A stretch of DNA of 64,000 nucleotides. Origin: an uncultured Methanobrevibacter sp. (GTDB taxonomy: Archaea > Methanobacteriota > Methanobacteria > Methanobacteriales > Methanobacteriaceae). A program made the translations under genes and the position numbers. The DNA is taken from positions 1-64,000 of the forward strand of contig NZ_CACWVY010000013.1 of assembly GCF_902764455.1 (NCBI RefSeq), written 5' to 3'. Below the pieces are notes generated by a model. The model searched no databases and was not told the DNA's origin. It worked only from the letters and a program-made list of their open reading frames with translations. This document shows, one piece after another, positions 8,476 through 16,403 of the stretch (its first letter is position 1; each line of letters begins with the position of its first letter).

Positions 8476-9546
8476 TTAAAATAAGTACATCTTAGCCAAG
8501 ATGCCGATAACACATAATAAAAATGTAGCTCCCCAGTAAGTCAAAATAATTTTTACTTCAGACATGCCGTAATGATTTAAAGTGTGATGTAAAGGCTCTA
8601 CAGGCAATTTAATGATGTGTGCCCTGTGAAGCAAACTGACTATGACTGAAACAATAGGGACGCCTAAAGCAAAAACACCGAAGTAAGGAATATCACATAC
8701 CATAACTGCAGCAGCATAACCTGTTCCTAAAACAAATGACCCAGTATCTCCCATAAATATTGAGGCAGGATACTTGTTAAATACTAAAAATCCTAAACAT
8801 AAACCTGACAAGATTAAAAATGGCGGAATAATTGTTGCAGGACCAAATAAATATCCATATACACAACATGCAATTGAAGCAATACCCACTATACCCGCTG
8901 CTAGACCATCCATACCATCAATTAAGTTGACTGAATTGATTGATCCTAAAACACCAATTATAACAACAGGAATAGCAAAAATACCCAATTCAAAACCGCC
9001 CAGAGTAGTTATTGCTCCAGTTAATGCCAAACATAATCCTAAAACGATTTGACATACGATTTTTTCAAGCTCTTCAGGTTCTGTTTTGATCGGAACCTCT
9101 CCAATAACTTCCACTTTACCTTGTTTAAGCAAGTCTTCAACTTCTGCTTTTGCTTTTGGGGTGGCAACACGAACTTCCTCGTTAGGTTGTACATCTAACC
9201 TACCAAGAGTAATTACTTCATCAGAAACATTAACAACAAGCTTTTGAACCTCTTTAACTTTTAAACCAATTAAATCATCCACTAAACCAACAATACCTCC
9301 TGTAAGCATAATAAATGACACTATTAGTATAGGAGTATTCTGATAGTATAATGCAATGATAAAAGAAATTGTGAATAAGAATGCAATACCGCCCATAGTA
9401 GGAGTACCGCTCTTATGTCTATGTTCACTAACTATAGGATTATCAGCAATCCTTGCTTGAATCAATATTCTTTTTACATACCAAGTGAAGAATACTGTAG
9501 CAATAAATGTTGCTAAAAAAAGCATTAAAAAATCCGTATTAATCAT
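8476..9546 (-). CDS. MraY-like phospho-sugar transferase of pseudomurein synthesis (GT4 family)
   Basis: This polytopic membrane protein transfers a phospho-sugar-peptide to undecaprenyl phosphate. It shows the family signatures HKSGTPTMGG near the N-terminus, the VDDLIG aspartates, NSVNLIDGMDGLAAG, and a His-rich loop LHHTLNHYG. Between the VDD motif and the next helix lies a charged insert of about 60 residues (roughly 110-170, rich in Val, Glu and Lys) that I do not know from bacterial MraY. I prefer the ATG at 9546, preceded by GGGGT, over the upstream ATG at 9573, which has no ribosome site. Neighbours are pMurE and the CPS-like gene. Confidence 0.8.
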   Translation of the reverse strand: MINTDFLMLFLATFIATVFFTWYVKRILIQARIADNPIVSEHRHKSGTPTMGGIAFLFTISFIIALYYQNTPILIVSFIMLTGGIVGLVDDLIGLKVKEVQKLVVNVSDEVITLGRLDVQPNEEVRVATPKAKAEVEDLLKQGKVEVIGEVPIKTEPEELEKIVCQIVLGLCLALTGAITTLGGFELGIFAIPVVIIGVLGSINSVNLIDGMDGLAAGIVGIASIACCVYGYLFGPATIIPPFLILSGLCLGFLVFNKYPASIFMGDTGSFVLGTGYAAAVMVCDIPYFGVFALGVPIVSVIVSLLHRAHIIKLPVEPLHHTLNHYGMSEVKIILTYWGATFLLCVIGILAKMYLF

Positions 9547-9621
9547 ATTACCCCACATAAAATATTCTAACATTAGACTATTTGTAAATAATAGTATATA
9601 ATTATAACTTATAACGGATTT

Positions 9622-10716
9622 TTATGTTAATTTATTTACTAAATCTTCAAGCTCTTTTTTAGAATTTGCTCTTGCAGTAACTCTTTGATATCCTTCAGGA
9701 CCATGAACAACAAAATCATTGTACTCAAAAGATTTTACAGGTTCATTAGGAGACGGACCGCAATAATTGCCAATTGGAATCTCAGTTGAATAATAATATT
9801 CAAGTTTGTCTGAAATATCAGCCAAACTAAATTCCCCAATTGCCATGTTAATTAATTCACATAATGAGTTAACACCGCAGGTAGCGGTTGTTAGATATCT
9901 TGTACCGTTTGGACGTGTGTTGACTTCAATTGCATATAACTGATCATTTTCAGGAGAGTACATGAAATCCATTTCAAAAATACCATCTGAATTCAAGTTT
10001 TTAGCTACATTATATGCAGTATGCTGAACCAGATTATTGTCAAGGCCTTCGACCATACAAGGACCTGTTTTAACTTTATTTAAAGGATGTGTGCCTTCAA
10101 TTGTTGTTTCACCCTTATAGATTGGAGGAAGAGCAACAAATTCACCATTAAAACCCAATACTTCTATTGAAATTTCAGACCCTTCAATGAATTCTTCACA
10201 AAGCGCATAATCAAACTCTTTAAAGTAATCTTCAACGTCTTCCATTGACATTGCAACTTTAATGTCTTTTCCACCCTGACCCTGACCCTGCTTTAAGACC
10301 ACAGGAAATTCCAAGGTCAATTCATCGGGACTGTTTAAAATTTGATAATTTGGAGTCACAACACCAATTTCATTGTAAAACTCTTTAGTTTTAATTTTAT
10401 CAGATGTTAGTTCTACTGCCCTTACATCTGCGGCTATTACAGGAATCCCATGTTCTTTCTCAACTTCCTCTTTCATATATGCAACATCAATTAACGGAGG
10501 GTCAATACCTATCAGAGGCACAATTGCATCAACATTCTGCATCAATGCAACCTGTTTTGGACCATCCATTCCACGAGGAACAATAAATACCTGATCAGGT
10601 AAATCCAGATTAATAGCTTCCTCATTAGATTCAGTTAGAACACTTTCTATGCCTTTCTCTTTGACATACCAGTCAATATCATCATATAATCTTGAGCCAA
10701 TAAATAAAATTTTCAT
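9622..10716 (-). CDS. ATP-grasp enzyme, carbamoyl-phosphate-synthase-like, pseudomurein cluster
   Basis: The 364-residue protein consists of an N-terminal Rossmann-like preATP-grasp domain (about 1-110) and an ATP-grasp domain with FPVVLKQGQGQGGKDI (glycine-rich loop) and the metal-binding EVNTRPNGTRYL. It matches the CPS large-chain-like proteins found beside Mur ligase and MraY genes in pseudomurein-forming archaea. It lacks the second CPS half, so it is not a true carbamoyl-phosphate synthase and probably makes an amide or peptide bond. Its start overlaps the protease gene stop by 4 nt. Confidence 0.75.
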   Translation of the reverse strand: MKILFIGSRLYDDIDWYVKEKGIESVLTESNEEAINLDLPDQVFIVPRGMDGPKQVALMQNVDAIVPLIGIDPPLIDVAYMKEEVEKEHGIPVIAADVRAVELTSDKIKTKEFYNEIGVVTPNYQILNSPDELTLEFPVVLKQGQGQGGKDIKVAMSMEDVEDYFKEFDYALCEEFIEGSEISIEVLGFNGEFVALPPIYKGETTIEGTHPLNKVKTGPCMVEGLDNNLVQHTAYNVAKNLNSDGIFEMDFMYSPENDQLYAIEVNTRPNGTRYLTTATCGVNSLCELINMAIGEFSLADISDKLEYYYSTEIPIGNYCGPSPNEPVKSFEYNDFVVHGPEGYQRVTARANSKKELEDLVNKLT

Positions 10717-11198
10717 AATATAATTCCTTTTAACGTATTTATAAATTCATTAGCAGCATTTTCAACATTTTGTGTTGGTTTATCTGCATAATCCATTGAT
10801 TTCGGTTCAATTCCAACAAAAATAATACTAATTTCAGTATCCTTTTCCAAGTATCTTACAAAAAATGATAAGGACATTGAATGAGTTGAAATTCCGATAT
10901 CTGCAAAATCCTTTTTATTAACAATCTTCATATCACCAGGTTTGCCATCCATCAAACATGCATCAACGATGATTAAATGAGAAGGATTTTCCTTTCTGAT
11001 TTTGCCTGTAAAATTTTCAGGGACTGTTTTTGCATCAATAAAGAGCAGTTTTTCATTGTCTTCAATGTTTTCATCTTTCAATTTTTTAATTATATAAGGA
11101 CCTACGCCATCATCACATTTAAGCTCATTACCTACTCCCAATATGATTAATTTTTCAAAATCATCTAAGAAAGTTTTTAATTGAGATTCAAAAGACAA
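10713..11198 (-). CDS. Hydrogenase maturation protease (HycI/FrhD-like)
   Basis: The 161-residue protein resembles nickel-dependent endopeptidases that trim the C-terminus of hydrogenase large subunits after Ni insertion. GVGNELKCDDGVG near the N-terminus, VDACLMDGKPGD in the middle and STHSMSLSF supply the Ni-sensing acidic and His residues. The start is TTG, supported by a GAGGTGA site 5 nt upstream; the nearby ATG is out of frame and closed by a stop. NikR lies two genes upstream, consistent with nickel and hydrogenase physiology. The target hydrogenase is not in this window. Confidence 0.85.
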   Translation of the reverse strand: MSFESQLKTFLDDFEKLIILGVGNELKCDDGVGPYIIKKLKDENIEDNEKLLFIDAKTVPENFTGKIRKENPSHLIIVDACLMDGKPGDMKIVNKKDFADIGISTHSMSLSFFVRYLEKDTEISIIFVGIEPKSMDYADKPTQNVENAANEFINTLKGIIL

Positions 11199-11203
11199 TC
11201 ATT

Positions 11204-11977
11204 TCACCTCTTTATTAATTCAGTTTGAATACTCTCAATCCCATTTCCCATAATATATTTTAGTTTTACATTAATAAAGTCATTTGCTTTTACAGAAGCT
11301 TCTTCCAACGGGATTAGCAAAGGTGGATTTAACATTGGTGTAGGACCACATATCAAATTATCGTTAAGTTTTGTGAATGTGGTTATTTTTACTCCATTGA
11401 CTCTTCCATCCTTTTTAACTTCAAAACAGATTTCTGATTCAAAATTAGGATTTATATCCTCTAAAAAATCAAATTCAGAATAGATTATAGAATTAGACAA
11501 CACATCATATTTTGCCTGCTCGTCCCAGTGAATATATTCCCTCTGCATATCAACAAGCTCGGCAGAGTTGATAATTCCCCGAGGAATTATTTTACCGTCC
11601 TCTTTAAGGAATTTTTTGGCATGATTTAAGACTGGAACCTCTTCCTCATCAATTAAAGCTGTGTCCATCATCTCACAAACAATTAAATCTGCTTTTCTAT
11701 CCGAATCATATACCAAAACATCACTATTGACTACATGGATACTGTTAAAATCAGATAAATTTTCCTTTGCACATTCAAATGTGCTCTTTTCAATTTCAAT
11801 AGCTATGATTTCTTTAAAATAACCACTTAAAAAATAAGATAAAACTCCACTACCACAGCCCAAGTCATATGCCAAATCATTTTTTCCTTCATATTCTTTA
11901 ATAGCTTGTAAAAATCCAGATAACCTATCGGAATCCTTCAATAAATCAAAATGATAGGGAGTAGTTTTGAATTTCAT
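11204..11977 (-). CDS. Class I SAM-dependent methyltransferase, PRMT-like fold
   Basis: The 257-residue protein shows SAM motif I LAYDLGCGSGVLSYFL near residue 40, an acidic residue after strand 2 (IAIEIE), and CEMMDTALIDEEEVPV, which resembles the double-E loop of protein arginine methyltransferases. The C-terminal half is beta-rich. It lies between nikR and the hydrogenase protease with short gaps, so cotranscription is likely. No clear ribosome site precedes the ATG. The substrate is unknown; a protein side chain is the best guess from the loop. Confidence 0.6.
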   Translation of the reverse strand: MKFKTTPYHFDLLKDSDRLSGFLQAIKEYEGKNDLAYDLGCGSGVLSYFLSGYFKEIIAIEIEKSTFECAKENLSDFNSIHVVNSDVLVYDSDRKADLIVCEMMDTALIDEEEVPVLNHAKKFLKEDGKIIPRGIINSAELVDMQREYIHWDEQAKYDVLSNSIIYSEFDFLEDINPNFESEICFEVKKDGRVNGVKITTFTKLNDNLICGPTPMLNPPLLIPLEEASVKANDFINVKLKYIMGNGIESIQTELIKR

Positions 11978-11992
11978 GACAAAGCAAAAGGA

Positions 11993-12445
11993 TTAATGAT
12001 GGTGGTGAGTGTGGTCATGGCTATGACCAGGTTCATTAAAATCTTCCCCATTTGCAGTACTGGTAAGTTTTACATGTTCAACACCTTTAAGTCTCATGAT
12101 TCTTTCGGTTAAATCACGAATCTCAGCAATATCCCCGTTTACAACTACAATTTCCATACAATATTTATCGGTCATATGAATGTGCATACTTGTGTTGATT
12201 TCATTTCTGAAACTGTGTTGAATTTCTGCAAGGTTTTCCATAACTCCAGTATAATGATGATCATAGATAATTGTTATAATACCAATTCTTTGACCTTCCA
12301 TGGAATTCATCCATTGGTATCTTACAATATAATCTTGAAGTGCATCACGAATTCCTTTTGAACGTGACTGATAACCCCTTTCTTTTAATACTTCATCAAA
12401 ATCAGCCAATAATTTTTTTGGTAAAGACATACTAATTCTCATCAT
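11993..12445 (-). CDS. nikR: Nickel-responsive regulator NikR
   Basis: NikR is a tetrameric ribbon-helix-helix repressor of nickel uptake genes. The N-terminal strand MRISMSLPKKLL is the DNA-binding ribbon. The C-terminal ACT-like domain carries the high-affinity Ni ligands: His in YDHHYTG, the HIH pair and the Cys in KYCMEIV. The last ~12 residues are His-rich, a possible extra metal site. Start options are two adjacent ATGs (12445, 12442) and an upstream GTG at 12454; I chose 12445. A 10-bp inverted repeat lies just upstream (12463-12509). Confidence 0.9.
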   Translation of the reverse strand: MMRISMSLPKKLLADFDEVLKERGYQSRSKGIRDALQDYIVRYQWMNSMEGQRIGIITIIYDHHYTGVMENLAEIQHSFRNEINTSMHIHMTDKYCMEIVVVNGDIAEIRDLTERIMRLKGVEHVKLTSTANGEDFNEPGHSHDHTHHHH

Positions 12446-12462
12446 AAAAAACACATCTACTT

Positions 12463-12509
12463 TAACATTTATTAATACCTATTATATTTTATAAAATATA
12501 TAAATGTTA
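12463..12509. promoter_or_regulatory. Inverted repeat around the nikR promoter, candidate operator
   Basis: Perfect 10-bp arms (12463-12472 and 12500-12509) are separated by 27 nt that hold TATA-like sequence. The site lies directly upstream of nikR. Autoregulation by NikR is possible, but the arms do not match the bacterial GTATGA/TCATAC half-sites. Confidence 0.4.
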
Positions 12510-12562
12510 TGATTAATTAGAAAAAAAATATTACTAACTTAATAGAAAAATCTAAAAAAATA

Positions 12563-13030
12563 TTAATCAACTAAAAGATAGTATTCGCCATCATTTTTAG
12601 TAATATGTTTTAGAAGACCCTTATTCTGCAGGGAAAGAATGATATGATACATTCTAAAATTAGTCAACTTTAAATCCCCATACAACAAATGACCTTCTAA
12701 AGTATATTTGGAAATAAGATTCTTATCATCAGCCAACTCTTTAATAAGATTATAGGATTCTTTTTCCTTCATGTTTAATTCTAATTCTTCAACATCCTTT
12801 TTAGAATTAACAGTGTTAATTTCTTTTTCATGCTCAGATAAACTAGCTTTGTTATCTTTAAATACAACCAAATCTTTAACCTGGAGCTCCTCTAAAATCT
12901 CTACCAAATCATATTCATGAAATCCAAGCTCTTTTCTTAAAACAGAAATAGGAATACCCTCAGGATATTCAATATTGAATATTTTTATCTGGTCTAGAAC
13001 AACTTCTTCTTTTTTAGTAATGGTAATCAT
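12563..13030 (-). CDS. Predicted winged-helix protein, function unknown
   Basis: The 155-residue protein has an N-terminal segment (about 5-60) with the helix pattern of a winged-helix DNA-binding domain: DQIKIFNIEYPEGIPISVL followed by a strand pair VKDLVVFKDNKASL. The C-terminal half (about 90-155) looks like a second helical/wing unit. It has a highly charged linker and no membrane segment. It lies alone, with intergenic sequence on both sides. Assignment as a regulator is inference from predicted fold only. Confidence 0.5.
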   Translation of the reverse strand: MITITKKEEVVLDQIKIFNIEYPEGIPISVLRKELGFHEYDLVEILEELQVKDLVVFKDNKASLSEHEKEINTVNSKKDVEELELNMKEKESYNLIKELADDKNLISKYTLEGHLLYGDLKLTNFRMYHIILSLQNKGLLKHITKNDGEYYLLVD

Positions 13031-13086
13031 ATAATCATTGAGTCAGTTAATTAATAATATCTTATGTTTTGATATTACTTAAACAT

Positions 13087-13731
13087 TTAGGTTAACTGCA
13101 TTTCATTTTCCAATGCTTTTGCTTCTTGCCTGTTTTTTTCTGCATTCTCTTCAGGAGTCAAATCATAAGGCCTTGTAAAGAATAAATCAATATCATTTAC
13201 CACCTGACAAATTGACATATGCAATAACTCTTTAAGAGCCAAACTCTTTTGCACCCTATTCAATGAGTCATCAGAATAAATTCTATCGTGGTCCTCTTTA
13301 TAATCTCTGCGAATCTTTTCAGGATCCAAATCAACTTGAAGTTTGTCTTCCTCATATTCTTCAGTTAAAACTAAAAAATTAATCAATTCCTCTTTTTCAT
13401 CTGAAAAATCATTTTCTTCATCTGCAATCACTTCATGGAAATATTGATAAACAGATTGGAAAACATCTCTTGAAACATTTCCTCCAATGATATTGTCAAT
13501 GAATAATTCAAAAGAATTGGATATATAATATTTGCCGTTTTCCTCTTTAGTTTTAAAGACAAGTTCGTTTTCCACATTAGCAACATATTGAATAATAACA
13601 ATATCCTGACCTTTTTCAAAGGTATTAATATTAAAATTTGTATTATTTAATTTGTAATCTGCATTGACTTTTAAAGCATTTGCAACATTTTCAATTTCTT
13701 CTTTTGAAATTTCCATATATTCTTCAACCAT
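13087..13731 (-). CDS. Hypothetical acidic protein
   Basis: I do not recognise this 214-residue protein. It is acidic and predicted soluble, with a beta-rich N-terminal half (about 20-75) and a helical C-terminal half rich in Glu and Asp. GGGGA upstream supports the first ATG. It is divergent from the UPF0305 gene, with a short A/T-rich promoter region between them. A second in-frame Met at residue 6 is an alternative start. Confidence 0.5.
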   Translation of the reverse strand: MVEEYMEISKEEIENVANALKVNADYKLNNTNFNINTFEKGQDIVIIQYVANVENELVFKTKEENGKYYISNSFELFIDNIIGGNVSRDVFQSVYQYFHEVIADEENDFSDEKEELINFLVLTEEYEEDKLQVDLDPEKIRRDYKEDHDRIYSDDSLNRVQKSLALKELLHMSICQVVNDIDLFFTRPYDLTPEENAEKNRQEAKALENEMQLT

Positions 13732-13807
13732 ATTTTTTCCCCATTATTTGTTTATATTTTTTTAATAATTAAAAGTATTTATTTATTAATATTATAATAA
13801 TAAAATC

Positions 13808-14362
13808 ATGGAAAGTGAAGACATTTTAATCGAACTTAAAGAATTGTCCGCAAATGATGAAATTACCAAAGAGGAACTGATGACAATTCTAAAAAAATAT
13901 GCCAGCATCATATCAGTATACGATTTAATGATGGCTACAGCTTACATGAGAAAAGACGGAGAGTATATTCAAGCACAATACCGTGAAAAATACTTAGAAA
14001 TCTATATAAAATATTTTATTATGCGTATGAAAGAAGTTCTTGAAAATGAAAGTTATAACAAGGACATCACAATTGATAAAGAAAGATATGACAACTCATT
14101 CTACCTGCTTGAGAGAACCTTTGAAAATGAAAGGATATCAAACTCAAAAGATGATAAATTTCCACTGATTTATGTTATTACATCAGTGTATACAACATTC
14201 ATTTTAGAAGAGCCAATTCACCCGGTAGGTAGTGAATTTCCGGGAAATTTAAAAGTAGAAAATAGAAATGGGCAATTTTTATGTCCTGTAAAAGATAATC
14301 AGAAAGATAATGTAAATGCAATTTGCCATTTATGTCTTGCAGAGCAGACACCAGATATTTAG
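13808..14362 (+). CDS. UPF0305 (DUF2115) family protein
   Basis: The 184-residue protein ends with the family hallmark HPVGSEFPGNLKV...FLCPVKDNQKDN..AICHLCLAEQ, whose three Cys probably bind a metal or Fe-S cluster. The family is restricted to methanogens and has no established function. There is no ribosome site before the ATG and A/T-rich promoter sequence lies close upstream, so the mRNA may be leaderless. The LOG-family gene follows after 9 nt, so the two are likely cotranscribed. Confidence 0.8.
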   Translation: MESEDILIELKELSANDEITKEELMTILKKYASIISVYDLMMATAYMRKDGEYIQAQYREKYLEIYIKYFIMRMKEVLENESYNKDITIDKERYDNSFYLLERTFENERISNSKDDKFPLIYVITSVYTTFILEEPIHPVGSEFPGNLKVENRNGQFLCPVKDNQKDNVNAICHLCLAEQTPDI

Positions 14363-14371
14363 GAGATTAAA

Positions 14372-14899
14372 ATGAACATTTGTCTTTACGGATCAGGAAG
14401 TCGAAGAATCGATGAAATTTATACAGATAAAGCATATGAATTAGGCTGTGCTATTGCTAAAAAAGGCCATACACTTGTTTTCGGAGGAGGCGATACCGGA
14501 ATGATGGGAGCATGTGCCCATGGAGTCCATGACAATAACGGAAGGTCCCTAGGTATCGCACCACAATGGATTGGAGATTTTGAACCCTTGTGCGAGAATT
14601 GCAGTGACTTTATTTATGTCGATTCAATGGATGAGAGAAAAAAGGAATTTGAAAAACATTCTGATGCATTCATAATATCCCCAGGAGGAATAGGGACATT
14701 AGATGAATTTTTTGAAATAATTACTCTTAAAAAATTAAAACAGCACAATAAGGAAATTATAGTTTTCAATATTGATGGCTTTTTTGATAAAATGTTTGAA
14801 ATGATTGATGAAATGGATAAAAAAGGATTTTTATATAAACAAGAGGAAATATTTAAAATAGCTAACAGTATTGATGAAATATTTCAATGCCTAAAGTAA
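14372..14899 (+). CDS. LOG family protein (nucleoside-5'-monophosphate phosphoribohydrolase-like)
   Basis: The 175-residue Rossmann protein has a GSGSRR nucleotide loop at the start, GGGDTGMMGA, and the PGGIGTLDEFFE motif that defines the LOG/lysine-decarboxylase-like family (PGGxGTxxE). Characterised members release the base from AMP-type nucleotides, as in cytokinin activation. The archaeal substrate is unknown. A strong AGGAG site lies between the UPF0305 stop and this ATG. Confidence 0.8.
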   Translation: MNICLYGSGSRRIDEIYTDKAYELGCAIAKKGHTLVFGGGDTGMMGACAHGVHDNNGRSLGIAPQWIGDFEPLCENCSDFIYVDSMDERKKEFEKHSDAFIISPGGIGTLDEFFEIITLKKLKQHNKEIIVFNIDGFFDKMFEMIDEMDKKGFLYKQEEIFKIANSIDEIFQCLK

Positions 14900-15043
14900 T
14901 AACAAGACATTATGGAAAATCTCAAAGAGAAGTATAATCCTCTTAATTGAGAACGGAGGCTGACTGGTACTTAATAGTTTGTTCGAATTATGTGCGGAAA
15001 CATAGTACTTTGATGATATATTCCCTTTCATACTGTTTAGGTA
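14900..15043 (+). other. Gene-free stretch with a hairpin; possible structured leader
   Basis: This 144-nt region between the LOG gene and the gene at 15044 is less A/T-rich than other spacers here. A hairpin forms at 14920-14952 (outer TCTCA with TGAGA, inner AAGAG with CTCTT). A TGATGA near 15011 and a CTGA near 14960 are in the wrong order for a C/D sRNA. I see no tRNA. It may be an untranslated leader or a small RNA. Confidence 0.3.
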
Positions 15044-15781
15044 TTGTCAATACAATTAAATAAAATAATAAAAGAAAATTTAAGAAAACAAAATGGGATG
15101 CAAATGATTAGTGACAGCGAAGTATTAAAAATAGCTCAGAAATTAGAAAATGCAAATAATATTGACATTAAAAAAACCATTGAAAAAGCCACTACAGCAG
15201 GATATCTTGGTGAAAAACATTTTTATTGTACAGTTATTGAAGATGGAGGTCTGACACATCCCGTTCCGGAAATTTTCGGGGATATAAATAAATCAATGCC
15301 TCTTGACAACTTATACTTTGACATCATATCAAAAGCTCTCGACCATGATGGAATCTATATATCACTGGGTTATTGCACATTAAATATAATGATTCCAGAT
15401 GAAGAATGTGATGAAATAATAGAATATGATGATTACGATTTGGATGAAGATGAATATGAATATAAGATTGAATATGCTCTGATTACTGCAGATAGTCTTA
15501 AAAAATTCAGAGTTTATGCTGAAGAGGGTATTGCCGCACCTGAACGAACACAGGATGTAGGACTTATGATTAACATTTTTGATGGAAATTATAAAGCTTA
15601 TTTTGCACTCAGGTCTACTGATCAGTGCATGTCAAGCTTTAGAGTGCTTCCTTTTAGTACCGACTATCAAAAAGAGCACCCATTATCCCTTAAAAATCCG
15701 ATAAATAAAATTTTAATAGAAATGATTGATAAAACAATTGTTTTAAAAAAAAGAAGATTAAGAAATAAATCTATTTCTTAA
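15044..15781 (+). CDS. Hypothetical protein
   Basis: I do not recognise this 245-residue protein. It has no signal peptide or membrane helix. A strongly acidic stretch (about 125-145, Asp/Glu/Tyr) divides two beta-rich regions, and the C-terminus is very basic (KKRRLRNKS). The TTG at 15044 is the only full-length start and has a weak ribosome site; an in-frame ATG at 15098 is an alternative and would shorten the protein by 18 residues. Its 3' end overlaps the convergent HEAT-repeat gene by 11 nt. Confidence 0.5.
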   Translation: MSIQLNKIIKENLRKQNGMQMISDSEVLKIAQKLENANNIDIKKTIEKATTAGYLGEKHFYCTVIEDGGLTHPVPEIFGDINKSMPLDNLYFDIISKALDHDGIYISLGYCTLNIMIPDEECDEIIEYDDYDLDEDEYEYKIEYALITADSLKKFRVYAEEGIAAPERTQDVGLMINIFDGNYKAYFALRSTDQCMSSFRVLPFSTDYQKEHPLSLKNPINKILIEMIDKTIVLKKRRLRNKSIS

Positions 15782-16235
15782 TTGAGTTTAATGCACTTTG
15801 TGCACCTTGTCTTACAAAGCCACTTTCATCATCAAGTAATTTTTCAAGAGCAGGAATGGCTTTTTCATCACCTATGTTACCAAGTGCCCATGCAGCAGCT
15901 CCTCTTACTCTCCAATCTTCATCATCTAAAGTTTCAATTAAAGGATCAACAGCAGGTTGGCCCATACGTGACAGTGCTGTAGAAGCTTCCCTTCTAACCA
16001 ATTTGTTATTGTCTTTTAATGTATCAATTAAAGCAGGAATAGCTTTTGGATCATTAATAGCACCTAATAAAGTAGCAGCATTTAATCTGATTTGTTTTTT
16101 CCTACTGGATAAAGCATCTATTAAAGGGCCTACTGCTTCATCTGCTCTTAATTCTAATTCTCCAACAGCATCTTCAACAACAAATTCATCTTTGTCATTT
16201 AACAATTCAATTAATTCATCGATACTTCTTTCCAT
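15771..16235 (-). CDS. HEAT-repeat protein (PBS-lyase type)
   Basis: The 154-residue protein consists almost entirely of about five ~30-residue HEAT-like repeats with the core pattern A...L..D....VR..AA..L..I....A. The best copies are around 60-90 and 95-125 (LDDEDWRVRGAAAWALGNIG). Such alpha solenoids are protein-protein adaptors. GAGGG precedes the ATG. The partner is unknown, and the convergent 15044 gene overlaps its 3' end. Confidence 0.8.
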   Translation of the reverse strand: MERSIDELIELLNDKDEFVVEDAVGELELRADEAVGPLIDALSSRKKQIRLNAATLLGAINDPKAIPALIDTLKDNNKLVRREASTALSRMGQPAVDPLIETLDDEDWRVRGAAAWALGNIGDEKAIPALEKLLDDESGFVRQGAQSALNSIKK

Positions 16236-16277
16236 TTAAATCCCTCTTTTATAAAGAAATGGTATTTAACTACTTTT

Positions 16278-16313
16278 TACTATGTAATTACTATGATTTA
16301 TATTTACATAGTA
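16278..16313. promoter_or_regulatory. 10-bp inverted repeat flanking a TATA-like box
   Basis: TACTATGTAA (16278-16287) and its exact complement (16304-16313) are separated by 16 nt that contain TTTATATTT. The site lies between the divergent HEAT-repeat gene and the dehydrogenase gene, so it could control either or both. The arm-16-arm layout suits a tetrameric or paired-dimer regulator. Confidence 0.45.
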
Positions 16314-16403
16314 TAAAAGTATTTCGATAGTATACGAACAAAATTAAAAATAAATAATATGACACAAATATTAATATACAAATAAATTTTTTTAAGTGAA
16401 ATA

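Noticed and set aside
14900-15043. tRNA gene (GTTCGAATT near 14990) or C/D sRNA (CTGA, TGATGA)
   Set aside because: No flanking T-stem or acceptor pairing is found, and the boxes are in the wrong order and too far apart for a C/D sRNA.
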